Source of the DNA: Arenimonas oryziterrae DSM 21050 = YC6267
GTDB taxonomy: Bacteria > Pseudomonadota > Gammaproteobacteria > Xanthomonadales > Xanthomonadaceae
DNA length: 64,000 nt
Assembly (NCBI RefSeq): GCF_000420545.1
Contig: NZ_ATVD01000006.1
Coordinates: 114,867 to 178,866 of the forward strand
Reading direction: 5' to 3'
The notes beneath the pieces were generated by a model. It was not told the DNA's origin, did no database searches, and saw nothing but the letters and a program-made list of their open reading frames with translations. Below are positions 56,041 to 64,000 of this stretch, one piece after another (the first letter of the stretch is position 1; each line of letters starts with the position of its first letter). The translations under genes and the position numbers were made by a program.

Positions 56041-57858
56041 TCAAGCGTCGGCCGGCTGCAGACTGACCACGAGCGCGCCGGGGCCGGCATGCGCGCCGAT
56101 CGCCGGTCCCGTCTCGGCCAACCAGGCGTCCTGACAATTCAGGCGACGACGCAACTCGGCCAGCAGGACTTCGCCATCGGCACGGGCGTCGCAATGGCCG
56201 ACGATGAGCCGCCAGCGCCGGCTGGCATCGACACGACGCGCAACATACGCGCCGAAGCGTTCGGGAACGCGACGCTTGCCGAGCAGGCCACCGGCGATGC
56301 CCAGGCGCCCCTCGGGCTTGATCTTGGCCAGGGGCGTGAAGCCCAGACCTTGCACGATCGGTTTGGACCACGCGGGAATGCGCCCGCCGCGCACCGCGAG
56401 CGTCACGTCGCGGGTGACCGCCCAGGTCAGCGTCAGCGAGCGCAGGCGCTCTAGGCGCGCGATGATCGCCGGAGCATCTTCGCCGCGCTGCGCAGCCTCG
56501 GCGGCGGCGATGGCGAGCAAGGCCTGCCCACCGGCAGCATTGGCGGTGTCGAACACGAAACTGCGATCGGGATGGCCGCGCTGAACGGCGGTTTCTGCCG
56601 ACTGGATCGTGCCGGAAACGGCGCGCGCGACGCCCAGATACACCAGCGAAGGGTGATGCGAGAGCAGGAATTCGAATTGTCGGCGGAAGTCGCCGGGTGA
56701 AGGCTGGCTGGTCCGCGGCAACACCACTTCTTCGCGCAGTTTGCGGTAGAACTCGGCCGGCGTGAGCCCGATCTTGTCGAGGTAATCCTGATCGCCGAAG
56801 TTCAGTCGAAGCGGCACGACGTGGATGTTGAGGGCTTCGGCGACGCCCTCGGGCAAATCGGCAGAACTGTCGGTGATGATCGCGACCCTTCCGCCGCCAG
56901 CGGCGGTCCGCTGTTGCGCATGCATGTCGTCGGCCTTGGTCGACTCGACGCGACCAAAGCGCGCGGCGACGTCGAACAAGGCCTGAGGATTGGCGACATG
57001 CGCATGCAGCCGGATACGCGAATGCGAGCCCGCGACGACGACGCAAGAAGCCCCCAGATCGGTCACCGCCGCGCGCAAGCCCGGACGGTCCAGCCCTTCG
57101 CCCAACAACAGGCATTCGCTGCACCAGCGATGTTCGGGATCACCCTCAAGCAACTCACCATGACCTTGGGCCGCTTCCAGATCACCACGCGCGGGATCGT
57201 CCAGCGTCACCACATCGAGCTGGCCGGTCGCGAGGAACTCGCCGATACCCTCAAGCATATCGACGAAGCCCTGGGCGCCGGCATCGACCACGCCCGCCTT
57301 CATGAGCACGGGAAGTTGATTGGGCGTATTGGCCAGGGCCCGGCGCGCCTGTTCGAGAGCGCGCGCGTACCAGCTGCGGACATCGGTGATTTCCACGCGA
57401 TGCTCCAACGATTCCGCGAACGCGCTGATCACGCTGAGAATCGTGCCTTCCTTCGGTTCGGCCAGGGCGCCGCGCGCGGACGTGGCCCCGGCGCGGATCG
57501 CCTGTGCGAGGGCCAGGGGCGCGATCGCGATCTGGGCGCCGGTCGCCTCGGCCACGCCGGTGAAGAACTGGGCCAGGATCGCCCCGGAATTGCCGCGGGC
57601 GCCGTCGATGGCGTCTTCTCCGACCTTGCGCAGCAGATCGCCGGCCCCGGCGGTCCGTCGACTCAGGGCGCCGGTCAGGACGCTACCCAGGGTGAAGGCG
57701 AGATTGCTGCCCGTATCGCCGTCAGGCACCGGGAAGACATTGATCTTGTTGAGGGCCTCGCGCTGGGCGATGACCCGGCGTGCCCCGGCGATCAGGGCCC
57801 GGCGCAAGGCGGGGCCGCGGATACGCAGGCGGGATGGGTCCAACGGAACGGCATTCAT
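56041..57858 (-). CDS. Fused DhaL (FakA-like) and DegV (FakB-like) protein, probable one-chain fatty acid kinase
   Basis: 605 residues. Residues ~10-205 are a DhaL/DAK2 kinase domain with NKINVFPVPDGDTGSNL (Mg-ATP) and DGARGNSGAILAQFFTG. Residues ~215-300 match the FakA middle domain (WCSECLLLGEG, RLHAHVANPQALFDVAARFG). Residues ~325-605 are a DegV domain (VAIITDSSADLPEGVAEAL, TSQPSPGDFRRQFE, GVARAVSGTIQSAET, DTANAAGGQALLAIAA), the lipid-binding FakB fold. In Firmicutes FakA and FakB are separate and phosphorylate exogenous fatty acids (established). Fusion plus the downstream plsY supports the same role here (inference). Start MNAVPLDPS at 57858; an upstream start at 57951 is less likely. 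Confidence 0.9.
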   Translation of the reverse strand: MNAVPLDPSRLRIRGPALRRALIAGARRVIAQREALNKINVFPVPDGDTGSNLAFTLGSVLTGALSRRTAGAGDLLRKVGEDAIDGARGNSGAILAQFFTGVAEATGAQIAIAPLALAQAIRAGATSARGALAEPKEGTILSVISAFAESLEHRVEITDVRSWYARALEQARRALANTPNQLPVLMKAGVVDAGAQGFVDMLEGIGEFLATGQLDVVTLDDPARGDLEAAQGHGELLEGDPEHRWCSECLLLGEGLDRPGLRAAVTDLGASCVVVAGSHSRIRLHAHVANPQALFDVAARFGRVESTKADDMHAQQRTAAGGGRVAIITDSSADLPEGVAEALNIHVVPLRLNFGDQDYLDKIGLTPAEFYRKLREEVVLPRTSQPSPGDFRRQFEFLLSHHPSLVYLGVARAVSGTIQSAETAVQRGHPDRSFVFDTANAAGGQALLAIAAAEAAQRGEDAPAIIARLERLRSLTLTWAVTRDVTLAVRGGRIPAWSKPIVQGLGFTPLAKIKPEGRLGIAGGLLGKRRVPERFGAYVARRVDASRRWRLIVGHCDARADGEVLLAELRRRLNCQDAWLAETGPAIGAHAGPGALVVSLQPADA

Positions 57859-58004
57859 TCGGATCGCAGTCTGCCCGATGCCGGCGACCGCGCCATGTTG
57901 CAGTGCAGCACGTTCAAGCAAGCCGTCTAGGTTCCCGTTACACTTATGCAACTATTTGGGGCGATCCTGCATCTGCCCTGATGTCCTGCCACCGAGTCCA
58001 GACC

Positions 58005-58283
58005 ATGTCCCGTGTCCTGCTGACCTTGCTGCTTTGCTTGTTCGCTGCCGGCGCGATGGCCAATCCGCCTGCTTCGACCGAGGAAAATTGCCCGGCGCCG
58101 AAGGCGGGCAAGAGCGCCTCGCCCGCGCCTGGTAACGACAACGACGGCACGGTCACCGGCACCGGCGCCACCGGCACGACGGGCCATACCGACAGCGCCA
58201 GTCCGAGTGCGCGCGTACGCACGGCGACCCCGCGCGTTGTCACGCCGCGCTGGCACAGCCTGTTGCCGGGAATGTTCCGCTAA
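58005..58283 (+). CDS. Small exported protein of unknown function
   Basis: 92 residues. A signal peptide (VLLTLLLCLFAAGAMA) is followed by a Gly/Thr/Ser/Pro-rich low-complexity mature part (GTVTGTGATGTTGHTDSASP) ending in VVTPRWHSLLPGMFR. One Cys remains after cleavage. No family recognised. It is isolated: divergent from the FakA/FakB fusion and convergent with phoQ. Confidence 0.6.
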   Translation: MSRVLLTLLLCLFAAGAMANPPASTEENCPAPKAGKSASPAPGNDNDGTVTGTGATGTTGHTDSASPSARVRTATPRVVTPRWHSLLPGMFR

Positions 58284-58314
58284 AACCGCGGCGATCGCCG
58301 GCCGCACACCGGGA

Positions 58315-59700
58315 TCAGAAGACCGGCGGAATCCTCACCAGGAAGCGAGCACCGCTCAGTTCCGTGGAGCGCTCGACGCGCAACTCGCCGCGATACGCGC
58401 CGACGATATCCTGCACGATCGCCAGACCGATGCCATGCCCTTGCACGCGCTCATCGCCGCGTACGCCGCGCTGCAGCAGGCGCTCGACGTTTTCCGGCGC
58501 GATGCCTGGACCATCGTCCTCGACCGAGATCAGCAGACCCGGTCGGCGATTGCCGGCGACCGGCTCGACCTTCACCGTCAACAGCACTCGGCGCGCCGCC
58601 CATTTGAACGCGTTCTCGAGCAGGTTGCCGATAAGCTCCTGCAAGTCGCCCAGCTCGCCGTGGAATCGCGCGCGCGGATCGACCTCGAACTCGCAGAGCA
58701 CGCCCTTGCCGGCATACACCTTCTCGAGGCTCGCAACGATTTCTTCGGCACGCGGCTCGATCTCCAGCGGCGCGGAGAACAGCGCGTGGCCGCTGCGCGC
58801 GGCGCGCGACAACTGGTAGGAGACGATCTCGTTCATTCGCTGGACTTGCGCGGAGACCTCGCTGCGCAGTTCGTCGACGCCGGCGCCGGATTCCAGCCGC
58901 GAACGCAGCACCGCCAGAGGCGTTTTCAAACTGTGTGCGAGATCAGAGAGCGTATTGCGGCTCTGGTCCAGGTGCGCGCGTTCGCTTTCGATGAGCGCAT
59001 TGATCGAGCCGGTGATCGGCTCGAGCTCAGCCGGATGACGGCCGGACAGGCGCGCGGTGATGCCGCGCTGGACGCGATCGAGCTCACGCTCGAGCAAGCG
59101 CAGCGGTTGCAGACTCCAACGAAGAACCAACATCTGCACGAGTAGCAGGAGCACGGCAGCGAGTCCCAGGTAACCCCACAGCGCTCGCCGGAAAACCTGT
59201 AGCTGCCGGTCGAACTGCGCGGTGTCTTCATAGACGGAGAACGTCAGGGGCATGTCGCCGTTTTCGGTTTCCCAGATCGTGGTGTGCGACAAGCGATAGA
59301 CGGTTTCGCCGCCGTCGCCGCCATTGCTGTAGGACAGAGGGCCGTCGAGACGCATTTCGTTGAGCTTGAGCGGCTCGGGCTGCGGCAGCACGCGACCAAG
59401 CGACGAGGCCGACTCCCAGCGCAGTCCACGGCTGACGAGGCCAGCATAAAGTCCGCTGCCGGGCCGTTCGAAGCGCGGGTCGGGCGCCCGATCGGGCATG
59501 AGCAAGGCCCCGTTGCGCATGAATTCCATGCCGCGGTAATAGGCCTTGACGTAGTTCTGCAGGCGATCTTGCAATGCCACCAGCGCGGTTTCCTGGAACG
59601 CCCGGTCCAAGGCGTATCCGGTCAGACCCAGGAAGGCGATCAGGCCCAGGCTGGCCGCCAGCAATTGGCGGGCATGCAGGGAAAGCGCGCGCCGCGCCAT
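58315..59700 (-). CDS. phoQ: Sensor histidine kinase PhoQ
   Basis: 461 residues. Two membrane helices (~10-32 and ~178-200) flank a periplasmic sensor domain; then HAMP, the dimerisation domain with the phospho-acceptor His in SDLAHSLKTPLAVLRSRL, and the ATPase domain with N box (ELIGNLLENAFKWA), G1 (VEDDGPGI) and G2 (GHGIGLAI). It is 9 bp downstream of phoP. It likely senses divalent cations or cationic peptides, as other PhoQ proteins do; the ligand is not proven here. Confidence 0.93.
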   Translation of the reverse strand: MARRALSLHARQLLAASLGLIAFLGLTGYALDRAFQETALVALQDRLQNYVKAYYRGMEFMRNGALLMPDRAPDPRFERPGSGLYAGLVSRGLRWESASSLGRVLPQPEPLKLNEMRLDGPLSYSNGGDGGETVYRLSHTTIWETENGDMPLTFSVYEDTAQFDRQLQVFRRALWGYLGLAAVLLLLVQMLVLRWSLQPLRLLERELDRVQRGITARLSGRHPAELEPITGSINALIESERAHLDQSRNTLSDLAHSLKTPLAVLRSRLESGAGVDELRSEVSAQVQRMNEIVSYQLSRAARSGHALFSAPLEIEPRAEEIVASLEKVYAGKGVLCEFEVDPRARFHGELGDLQELIGNLLENAFKWAARRVLLTVKVEPVAGNRRPGLLISVEDDGPGIAPENVERLLQRGVRGDERVQGHGIGLAIVQDIVGAYRGELRVERSTELSGARFLVRIPPVF

Positions 59701-59709
59701 CGCGGGCGC

Positions 59710-60390
59710 TTATTCGCTGCGCGGAATGGCGAAGCGGTAGCCGCGACCGCGTACGGTTTCGATCGGCTTGAGTTCACCGTCGGGATCGAGCTTCTTGCGC
59801 AGACGGCCGATGAAGACTTCGAGCACATTCGAATCGCGATCGAAATCCTGCTGATAGATGTGTTCGGTCAGGTCGGCTTTCGACACCAGCTCGCCGGCAT
59901 GCAGCATCAGGTATTCGAGCACTTTGTATTCGTAGCTGGTCAGGTCCACGCCGGTGCCGTTGACACTGACCGTTTGCGAGCTCAGGTCCAGACGGATCGG
60001 ACCGCAGTCGAGCGTGGGCTTGCTCCAGCCGGCCGCGCGACGCAGCAGCGCATTGATGCGCGCGAGCAGTTCTTCGACGTGAAAAGGCTTGACCAGGTAG
60101 TCGTCGGCGCCGGACTTCAGACCTTCGACCTTGTCCTGCCAGCTCGATCGCGCGGTCAGGATCAGGATGGGGAATTTTTTGCCTTCGGCGCGGAGCGCCT
60201 TCACCAGGTCCATGCCCGACATCTTCGGCAGACCCAGGTCGATGACGGCGACATCGAACGGAAGCTCGCGCCCGTGATACAGGCCCTCCTCGCCGTCGGC
60301 AGCCGCGTCCACGGCGAAGCCTTCGCGTTTGAGGCGAGCGCTTAGGGTTTCGCGGAGGGGGGCTTCATCCTCAACCAACAAGATACGCAT
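59710..60390 (-). CDS. phoP: Response regulator PhoP
   Basis: 226 residues, OmpR/PhoB class. Receiver: MRILLVEDEAPLRETL, phospho-acceptor Asp in AVIDLGLPKMSGMDL, the Thr/Lys switch in ILTARSSWQDKVEGL and DDYLVKPFHVEELLARI. C-terminal winged helix: LTSYEYKVLEYLMLHAGELV, DSNVLEVFIGRLRKKLDPDG, ETVRGRGYRFAI. Operon with phoQ (9 bp) and the PepSY-like gene (39 bp upstream). Confidence 0.95.
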   Translation of the reverse strand: MRILLVEDEAPLRETLSARLKREGFAVDAAADGEEGLYHGRELPFDVAVIDLGLPKMSGMDLVKALRAEGKKFPILILTARSSWQDKVEGLKSGADDYLVKPFHVEELLARINALLRRAAGWSKPTLDCGPIRLDLSSQTVSVNGTGVDLTSYEYKVLEYLMLHAGELVSKADLTEHIYQQDFDRDSNVLEVFIGRLRKKLDPDGELKPIETVRGRGYRFAIPRSE

Positions 60391-60429
60391 GTCGTCTCCT
60401 TCGACGGGAACCGTCCGCCGTCGGGCGGC

Positions 60430-60816
60430 TCAGAGTTGGGATGCGTCGTCGCCGGAGTCGTCCGACCCGGCGTCCGATTTGGGCTTGCCACCACCACGAC
60501 GACCGCCTTGCGGCGGATCCTGGCGGCGCTGCTGGGGATCGTCCTGCATGACCCGAACGCGGCCGTCGGAAGTCAGCACTTTCAGGCGATAGACCTCGCG
60601 GCCATCCCGCTGCATTGGTTCGGCACGCAGGACTTCGCCGCCGGTCTGACGCTCGACCCGACGCACGCTGCCCTGCAGATCGGCGTCACGACGCTGCGGC
60701 TGTTCGTTGCGCTCGGGCTTCACCGGTGCCGGCTGCTGCTGGGCACGCGCGTCCCCGAACGCCAGCAGGGCGCCAGAGACGAGCAGGATCAGCAGGGGAC
60801 GGAGAGTCGGGGTCAT
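60430..60816 (-). CDS. PepSY-like periplasmic protein upstream of phoP
   Basis: 128 residues. A signal peptide (LLILLVSGALLAFGDARA) and a short PepSY-like unit (~48-92: DLQGSVRRVERQTGGEVLRA, YRLKVLTSDGRVRVMQDD), then a Gly/Arg/Lys and Asp/Ser-rich tail (GGRRGGGKPKSDAGSDDSGD). PepSY units often inhibit proteases or sit beside signal proteins. It is the first gene of a PepSY-phoP-phoQ unit, so it may modulate PhoQ sensing or be one of its outputs (inference). Confidence 0.8.
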   Translation of the reverse strand: MTPTLRPLLILLVSGALLAFGDARAQQQPAPVKPERNEQPQRRDADLQGSVRRVERQTGGEVLRAEPMQRDGREVYRLKVLTSDGRVRVMQDDPQQRRQDPPQGGRRGGGKPKSDAGSDDSGDDASQL

Positions 60817-60918
60817 TGTCTGGATGGTAGCGGGGCAGCGGGCGGACGACCAGTCGATTAGGCGCGGAGTCTGGCCGTGAGGCAGTGAATCCGGTCTGAA
60901 CTCATCCCCCGGCGAGGC

Positions 60919-61830
60919 TCAAAAAATCTCGGCCACGCAACACCTTAGCGAGCCACCGGCTTTCTCGATCTCGTCGAGTTCGACGCCCTGCAAGGCGAAG
61001 CCTGCCGCGGCCAGGATGTCGCGCTGCGCCTCGCTCAGAGCAGCAACGCCCGTCGCGCTCATCCAGCACACCTCGTCGGACAGGGCGATGCAGTTCGCCG
61101 CGAACGCCTGCTTCTGTGCGGCATCGATGACCAGGGCATGCGGCGCATACAGCGCAGCGATGGCCTCGGCAGCGGCCGGGTCGGCGAAGCCGCCGGGCGC
61201 GATGACGACCGCGCGACCGGCCAGAATGCTGAGCACAACATTGGTGTGGTACTCACCGGGCGCCAGATCGAAGAGGAAGGTCGCGCGCAGACCGAAAGCG
61301 GCATGCATCGCCGCCGCTCCGGCCTCGTCGCAACGATCGGTCAGGCCGACAAAACCCAGGCCGCGGGCGCGATCGATGATCAGCGATCCGGTCAGTTCGC
61401 AAATGCCCGGCTGTTGCCGCAGGTCGAGCTCGGCATAGCCCAGCACGTCGCGGAAGAACGCACGGATGTCGCTCCGCTCGGCCTCGCGCTGGCGCACTTC
61501 ATGGCGCATGTGGCCCAGGATCAATCGGCCCGGCGCGGTGCCGAAGACATTATTGGGAAACAGCGCGTCGGGCGTGTCTTCGCGACCGGGAAAGCACACT
61601 GTCGGCAGCGTCGTCGACAACGCGCGCTGCAATGCCCGGTGCTGCGCCAGTGCGCGGTCCGCGCCCACTTCCACGCCCATATCCATGTATCGGTTGTCGC
61701 TGGCTGATTGTTCGGCCAGACGAAACGCCTCGGGTGTGACCAGGAACGCGCCCCGCGCATTTGCCGGACCGGCGTCGGTCGGCGTGGCGCGCGCAAAACG
61801 CAAAAAGGTTGCGATGTCGCGGGTGATCAT
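60919..61830 (-). CDS. ctlX: CtlX-like guanidino-modifying (amidinotransferase/deiminase fold) hydrolase
   Basis: 303 residues. Amidinotransferase-superfamily protein of the citrulline-utilisation CtlX type: REDTPDALFPNNVFGTAPG, ELTGSLIIDRARGLGFVGLT, LAPGEYHTNVVLSI (His in the active site) and the C-terminal Cys in KAGGSLRCCVAEIF. The enzyme is expected to act on citrulline or another guanidine/ureido compound; arginase in this window handles arginine. It overlaps dusA by 4 bp (ATGA), so translation is coupled. Confidence 0.85.
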   Translation of the reverse strand: MITRDIATFLRFARATPTDAGPANARGAFLVTPEAFRLAEQSASDNRYMDMGVEVGADRALAQHRALQRALSTTLPTVCFPGREDTPDALFPNNVFGTAPGRLILGHMRHEVRQREAERSDIRAFFRDVLGYAELDLRQQPGICELTGSLIIDRARGLGFVGLTDRCDEAGAAAMHAAFGLRATFLFDLAPGEYHTNVVLSILAGRAVVIAPGGFADPAAAEAIAALYAPHALVIDAAQKQAFAANCIALSDEVCWMSATGVAALSEAQRDILAAAGFALQGVELDEIEKAGGSLRCCVAEIF

Positions 61831-62858
61831 GCGGCGTTCTCTCGAAGGTCGGTGGCGGCGAGCGCGCGCTCCAGCAGTTCGATGCCGGCACCGTGGCGCG
61901 GTGCCCCTTCGCTGAGTATCTGACGGAACTGGCGTCCGCCGGGCTGGGCGTGGAACAGACCGAGGATATGGCGGCTGATGTGCTTGAGCGCGACGCCGCG
62001 AGACAGCTGGGTCTCGACGTAGGCCAGATAGTGCCGCAGCAGCTCGGATCGCGAACGGGGTGCCGCACCCGTCATTGCGGCATCGAGCTGATGCAATCGA
62101 TACGGCTCGTGATAGGCGACGCGGCCGAGCATGACGCCATCGACCCACTCGAGCTGAGCCAAACTGTCTTCGACCGTGGCCAGGCCGCCGTTGATCGCGA
62201 CCGTCAGCCCGGGGCGTTCGCGTTTCAGGCGATGCACCCAGTCATAGCGCAGCGGTGGAATCTCGCGGTTCTCTTTCGGCGACAGTCCCTGCAACCAGGC
62301 TTTGCGCGCATGCACGACGAATATCCGGCAGCCGGCAGCCGATACCGTATCGACGAAGGCCAAAAAGCGATCGTAGTCCTCGAGCTCATCGACACCGAGG
62401 CGGCACTTGACCGTCACCGGCACAGCCACCGCCGCGGTCATCGCTGCGATCCCGTCGGCGACCAGATCGGGCTCCTTCATCAGACAGGCGCCGAATCGGC
62501 CGGCCTGGACCCGATCCGACGGACAACCGACATTGAGATTGAGCTCGTCGTAGCCGAAGTCTTCGCCGATTCGTGCGGCCTGCGCCAACAGACCGGGCTC
62601 GCTGCCGCCCAGCTGCAAGGCGACGGGATGCTCGCTGACGTCAAAACCCAGCAATCGCTCGCGGTCGCCATGCAGGACCGCCTGGGCGTGCACCATCTCG
62701 GTATAGAGCCGGGCCGACGGCGCCAGGACGCGGTGGAAGGCCCGGCAATGGCGATCCGTCCAATCCATCATCGGCGCAACCGATAGCCGTGAAAACGCTG
62801 GAACGCCGCCAGATTGCGGCTCTGAGGCCCATTCGGCGGGCTTTCCGTCGTGTTGCAT
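61827..62858 (-). CDS. dusA: tRNA-dihydrouridine synthase A
   Basis: 343 residues. It reduces uridines in the tRNA D-loop with FMN. Seen: FMN site SVAPMMDWTDRHCRAFHR, MVHAQAVLHGD, the catalytic Cys in LNVGCPSDRVQAGRFGACLM, KCRLGVDELEDYDRF and INGGLATVEDS. The first ~25 residues (MQHDGKPAEWASEPQSGG) are not conserved in the family. They may reflect a 5' end reconstituted by insertion of the adjacent element. The ATG is 87 bp from the divergent integrase start. Confidence 0.95.
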   Translation of the reverse strand: MQHDGKPAEWASEPQSGGVPAFSRLSVAPMMDWTDRHCRAFHRVLAPSARLYTEMVHAQAVLHGDRERLLGFDVSEHPVALQLGGSEPGLLAQAARIGEDFGYDELNLNVGCPSDRVQAGRFGACLMKEPDLVADGIAAMTAAVAVPVTVKCRLGVDELEDYDRFLAFVDTVSAAGCRIFVVHARKAWLQGLSPKENREIPPLRYDWVHRLKRERPGLTVAINGGLATVEDSLAQLEWVDGVMLGRVAYHEPYRLHQLDAAMTGAAPRSRSELLRHYLAYVETQLSRGVALKHISRHILGLFHAQPGGRQFRQILSEGAPRHGAGIELLERALAATDLRENAA

Positions 62859-62945
62859 TGTGTGGGGTTTCCGGGGGTTTCTGGCTATTTCCAATCGCCC
62901 AGTGCTACGGTGCGTGCTACAAAATCCTCCGCGTAGCACCGAGCC
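62735..62945. other. Probable attachment-site end (attL/R) of an element inserted at the 5' part of dusA
   Basis: Integrases that insert into the conserved 5' coding region of dusA are documented. Here a tyrosine integrase is divergent from dusA, 87 bp from its start. I cannot place the core exactly, since the other end of the element is outside the window. The 62902-62939 stretch holds GTGCTAC twice and its inverse GTAGCAC once, possibly integrase or excisionase arm sites. Confidence 0.5.
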
Positions 62946-63992
62946 ATGGGAACGATCGTACCGCGCCGCCGAAAGGACGGCTCGACAGGATACACCGCGC
63001 AAATTCGCCTCAAGCGGGACGGCCGCCCGATCCATAGCGAGTCCGAAACGTTCAACACCCGCGCCCTGGCCAAGGAATGGATGACCCGCCGAGAAGCGGC
63101 GCTTGACCTTCAGCGCGCCCGGGGCGAACCGGTCGGCAAGCGGATGACCGTCGAGGCCATGATCGAGTGGTATGAGGCCCGAGAGCAGAAGCTCGAACCG
63201 TGGGGCCGAACGAAGCGAAGCGATCTCAAGCGGCTCCGGGAAGGCGGATTCGCCAAGCGCTTTGTCCACTCACTCACCCGGCAGGACTTCATCGCGTACA
63301 TCGAGTGGCGCCGGTCAGAAGGGGCTGGCCCAGCCACTGCAGGCAACGACCTGATATGGCTTCGCCAGGTGTTCAAGTCGGCCGCCGCGGTGATCGGGGC
63401 CATGGTGCCCATGCCAGCGCTGGAAGAAGCCTCAGAGTATTTGCGCCAGGCGCGCACCATCGCCAAGCCAAAGCGGCGGAGTCGACGTACGTCTGCAGAC
63501 GAAGAACAAATGCTGCTCGCCTACTTTGAGGCACGGCAAGGCGATATCCCGATGGCCGAACTTATGCGTTTCGCGCTGCTGACTGCGCGGCGCCAAGACG
63601 AAATCACCCGGCTCCAACGCTCAGATCTCGACAGGACAAAGGGCGTGGCCCTGTTGAGAGATGTGAAGCACCCCCGCATCAAGAAGGGCAACCACAAGAC
63701 CTTTCGGATGCTTGATGAGGCTTGGGCAATAGTGGAACGGCAGCCGGAAATCTCTGGGGTGGACAAGGTCTTCCCTTTCAACCCTAAGTCGGTGAGCGCA
63801 GCGTTCACTCGCGCCACCCGCTACCTCGGCATCGCGGATCTCCACTTCCACGATCTCCGACACGAAGCCACCAGTCGGCTATTCGAACGCGGGTATTCGA
63901 TCCAGGAAGTCGCGCAGTTCACCTTGCATGAATCTTGGGAAACACTTCGGCGGTACACGCATCTCAAGCCGGAAGACGTTCCCCAGCGGTAA
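62946..63992 (+). CDS. Tyrosine recombinase (site-specific integrase) of a dusA-associated element
   Basis: 348 residues. N-terminal arm-binding domain (MGTIVPRRRKDGSTGYTAQI), a SAM-like core-binding domain (~65-170), and the catalytic domain with R215 (LLTARRQDEI), Lys in IKKGNHKTF, H302-x-x-R305 (HDLRHEATSRLFERG), the later His in LHESWETLRRYTHL and nucleophile Tyr337. All residues of the catalytic set are present, so it should be active. Third-position A/T is visibly more common than in the neighbours, which suggests transfer. Only 8 bp remain to the window edge, so the rest of the element lies beyond. Confidence 0.93.
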   Translation: MGTIVPRRRKDGSTGYTAQIRLKRDGRPIHSESETFNTRALAKEWMTRREAALDLQRARGEPVGKRMTVEAMIEWYEAREQKLEPWGRTKRSDLKRLREGGFAKRFVHSLTRQDFIAYIEWRRSEGAGPATAGNDLIWLRQVFKSAAAVIGAMVPMPALEEASEYLRQARTIAKPKRRSRRTSADEEQMLLAYFEARQGDIPMAELMRFALLTARRQDEITRLQRSDLDRTKGVALLRDVKHPRIKKGNHKTFRMLDEAWAIVERQPEISGVDKVFPFNPKSVSAAFTRATRYLGIADLHFHDLRHEATSRLFERGYSIQEVAQFTLHESWETLRRYTHLKPEDVPQR

Positions 63993-64000
63993 CGAAGCCT

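Overview
The window looks like chromosomal DNA of a GC-rich, aerobic gammaproteobacterium, most probably of the Xanthomonadales/Lysobacterales (Lysobacter/Dokdonella/Rhodanobacter-like). This is inferred from gene content: a stand-alone homodimeric AceE, PilU, PhoP/PhoQ preceded by a PepSY-like gene, a tyrosine/homogentisate operon, tryptophan 2,3-dioxygenase, EtfAB, ScoAB and short palindromic intergenic repeats. No marker here fixes the genus. I annotate about 60 protein genes and one tRNA. There is no rRNA and no CRISPR array.

Layout. 0-5.8 kb: a gene cut by the left edge, a small membrane protein, an AurF-like diiron protein with an AraC regulator, a methyltransferase, a MAPEG protein and a secreted HExxH protein. 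5.8-14 kb: aceE, maeB, a QEGLA-type putative peptidase overlapping rsgA, and a membrane protein. 14-20.6 kb (plus strand): aminotransferase, SGNH hydrolase, ATP-grasp protein, etfBA, a lipoprotein and a degenerate acetoacetyl-CoA synthetase homologue. 20.6-29.8 kb (minus strand): scoAB, a sulfotransferase/glycosyltransferase fusion with a Wzt/Wzm-type exporter, and a reverse transsulfuration pair (cystathionine beta-synthase and gamma-lyase-like enzyme). 30-40 kb: an OmpA/DUF4398 pair, pilU, the tyrosine catabolic operon hppD-hmgA-fah-maiA with a divergent MarR regulator, a POT peptide transporter and kynA. 40-48.5 kb: a 1288-residue secreted nuclease and a 2-oxoacid dehydrogenase E1alpha-E1beta-E2 operon. 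48.5-58 kb: trpS, an entericidin-like lipoprotein, arginase, rhodanese, tRNA-Thr, then a compact run FakA/FakB fusion-plsY-birA-coaX-SPOR. 58-64 kb: PepSY-phoP-phoQ, dusA-ctlX, and at the right edge a tyrosine integrase divergent from dusA.

How the genes fit together. Much of the window serves carbon entry into central metabolism: the hppD operon turns tyrosine into fumarate and acetoacetate, and ScoAB can activate acetoacetate to acetoacetyl-CoA. KynA opens tryptophan breakdown, the E1/E2 operon oxidises pyruvate or branched-chain oxoacids, and EtfAB carries electrons to the respiratory chain. The FakA/FakB fusion beside PlsY suggests a route from free fatty acids to acyl-phosphate and phospholipid.

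Most notable: (1) an acetoacetyl-CoA synthetase homologue without the ATP-binding P-loop and without the C-terminal domain; (2) a one-chain fatty acid kinase (FakA+DegV) beside plsY; (3) a sulfotransferase-coiled-coil-GT2 fusion coupled to an ABC glycan exporter; (4) a perfect 20-bp palindrome lying between the -35 and -10 of the hppD promoter; (5) a dusA-adjacent integrase implying an integrated element beyond the right edge.
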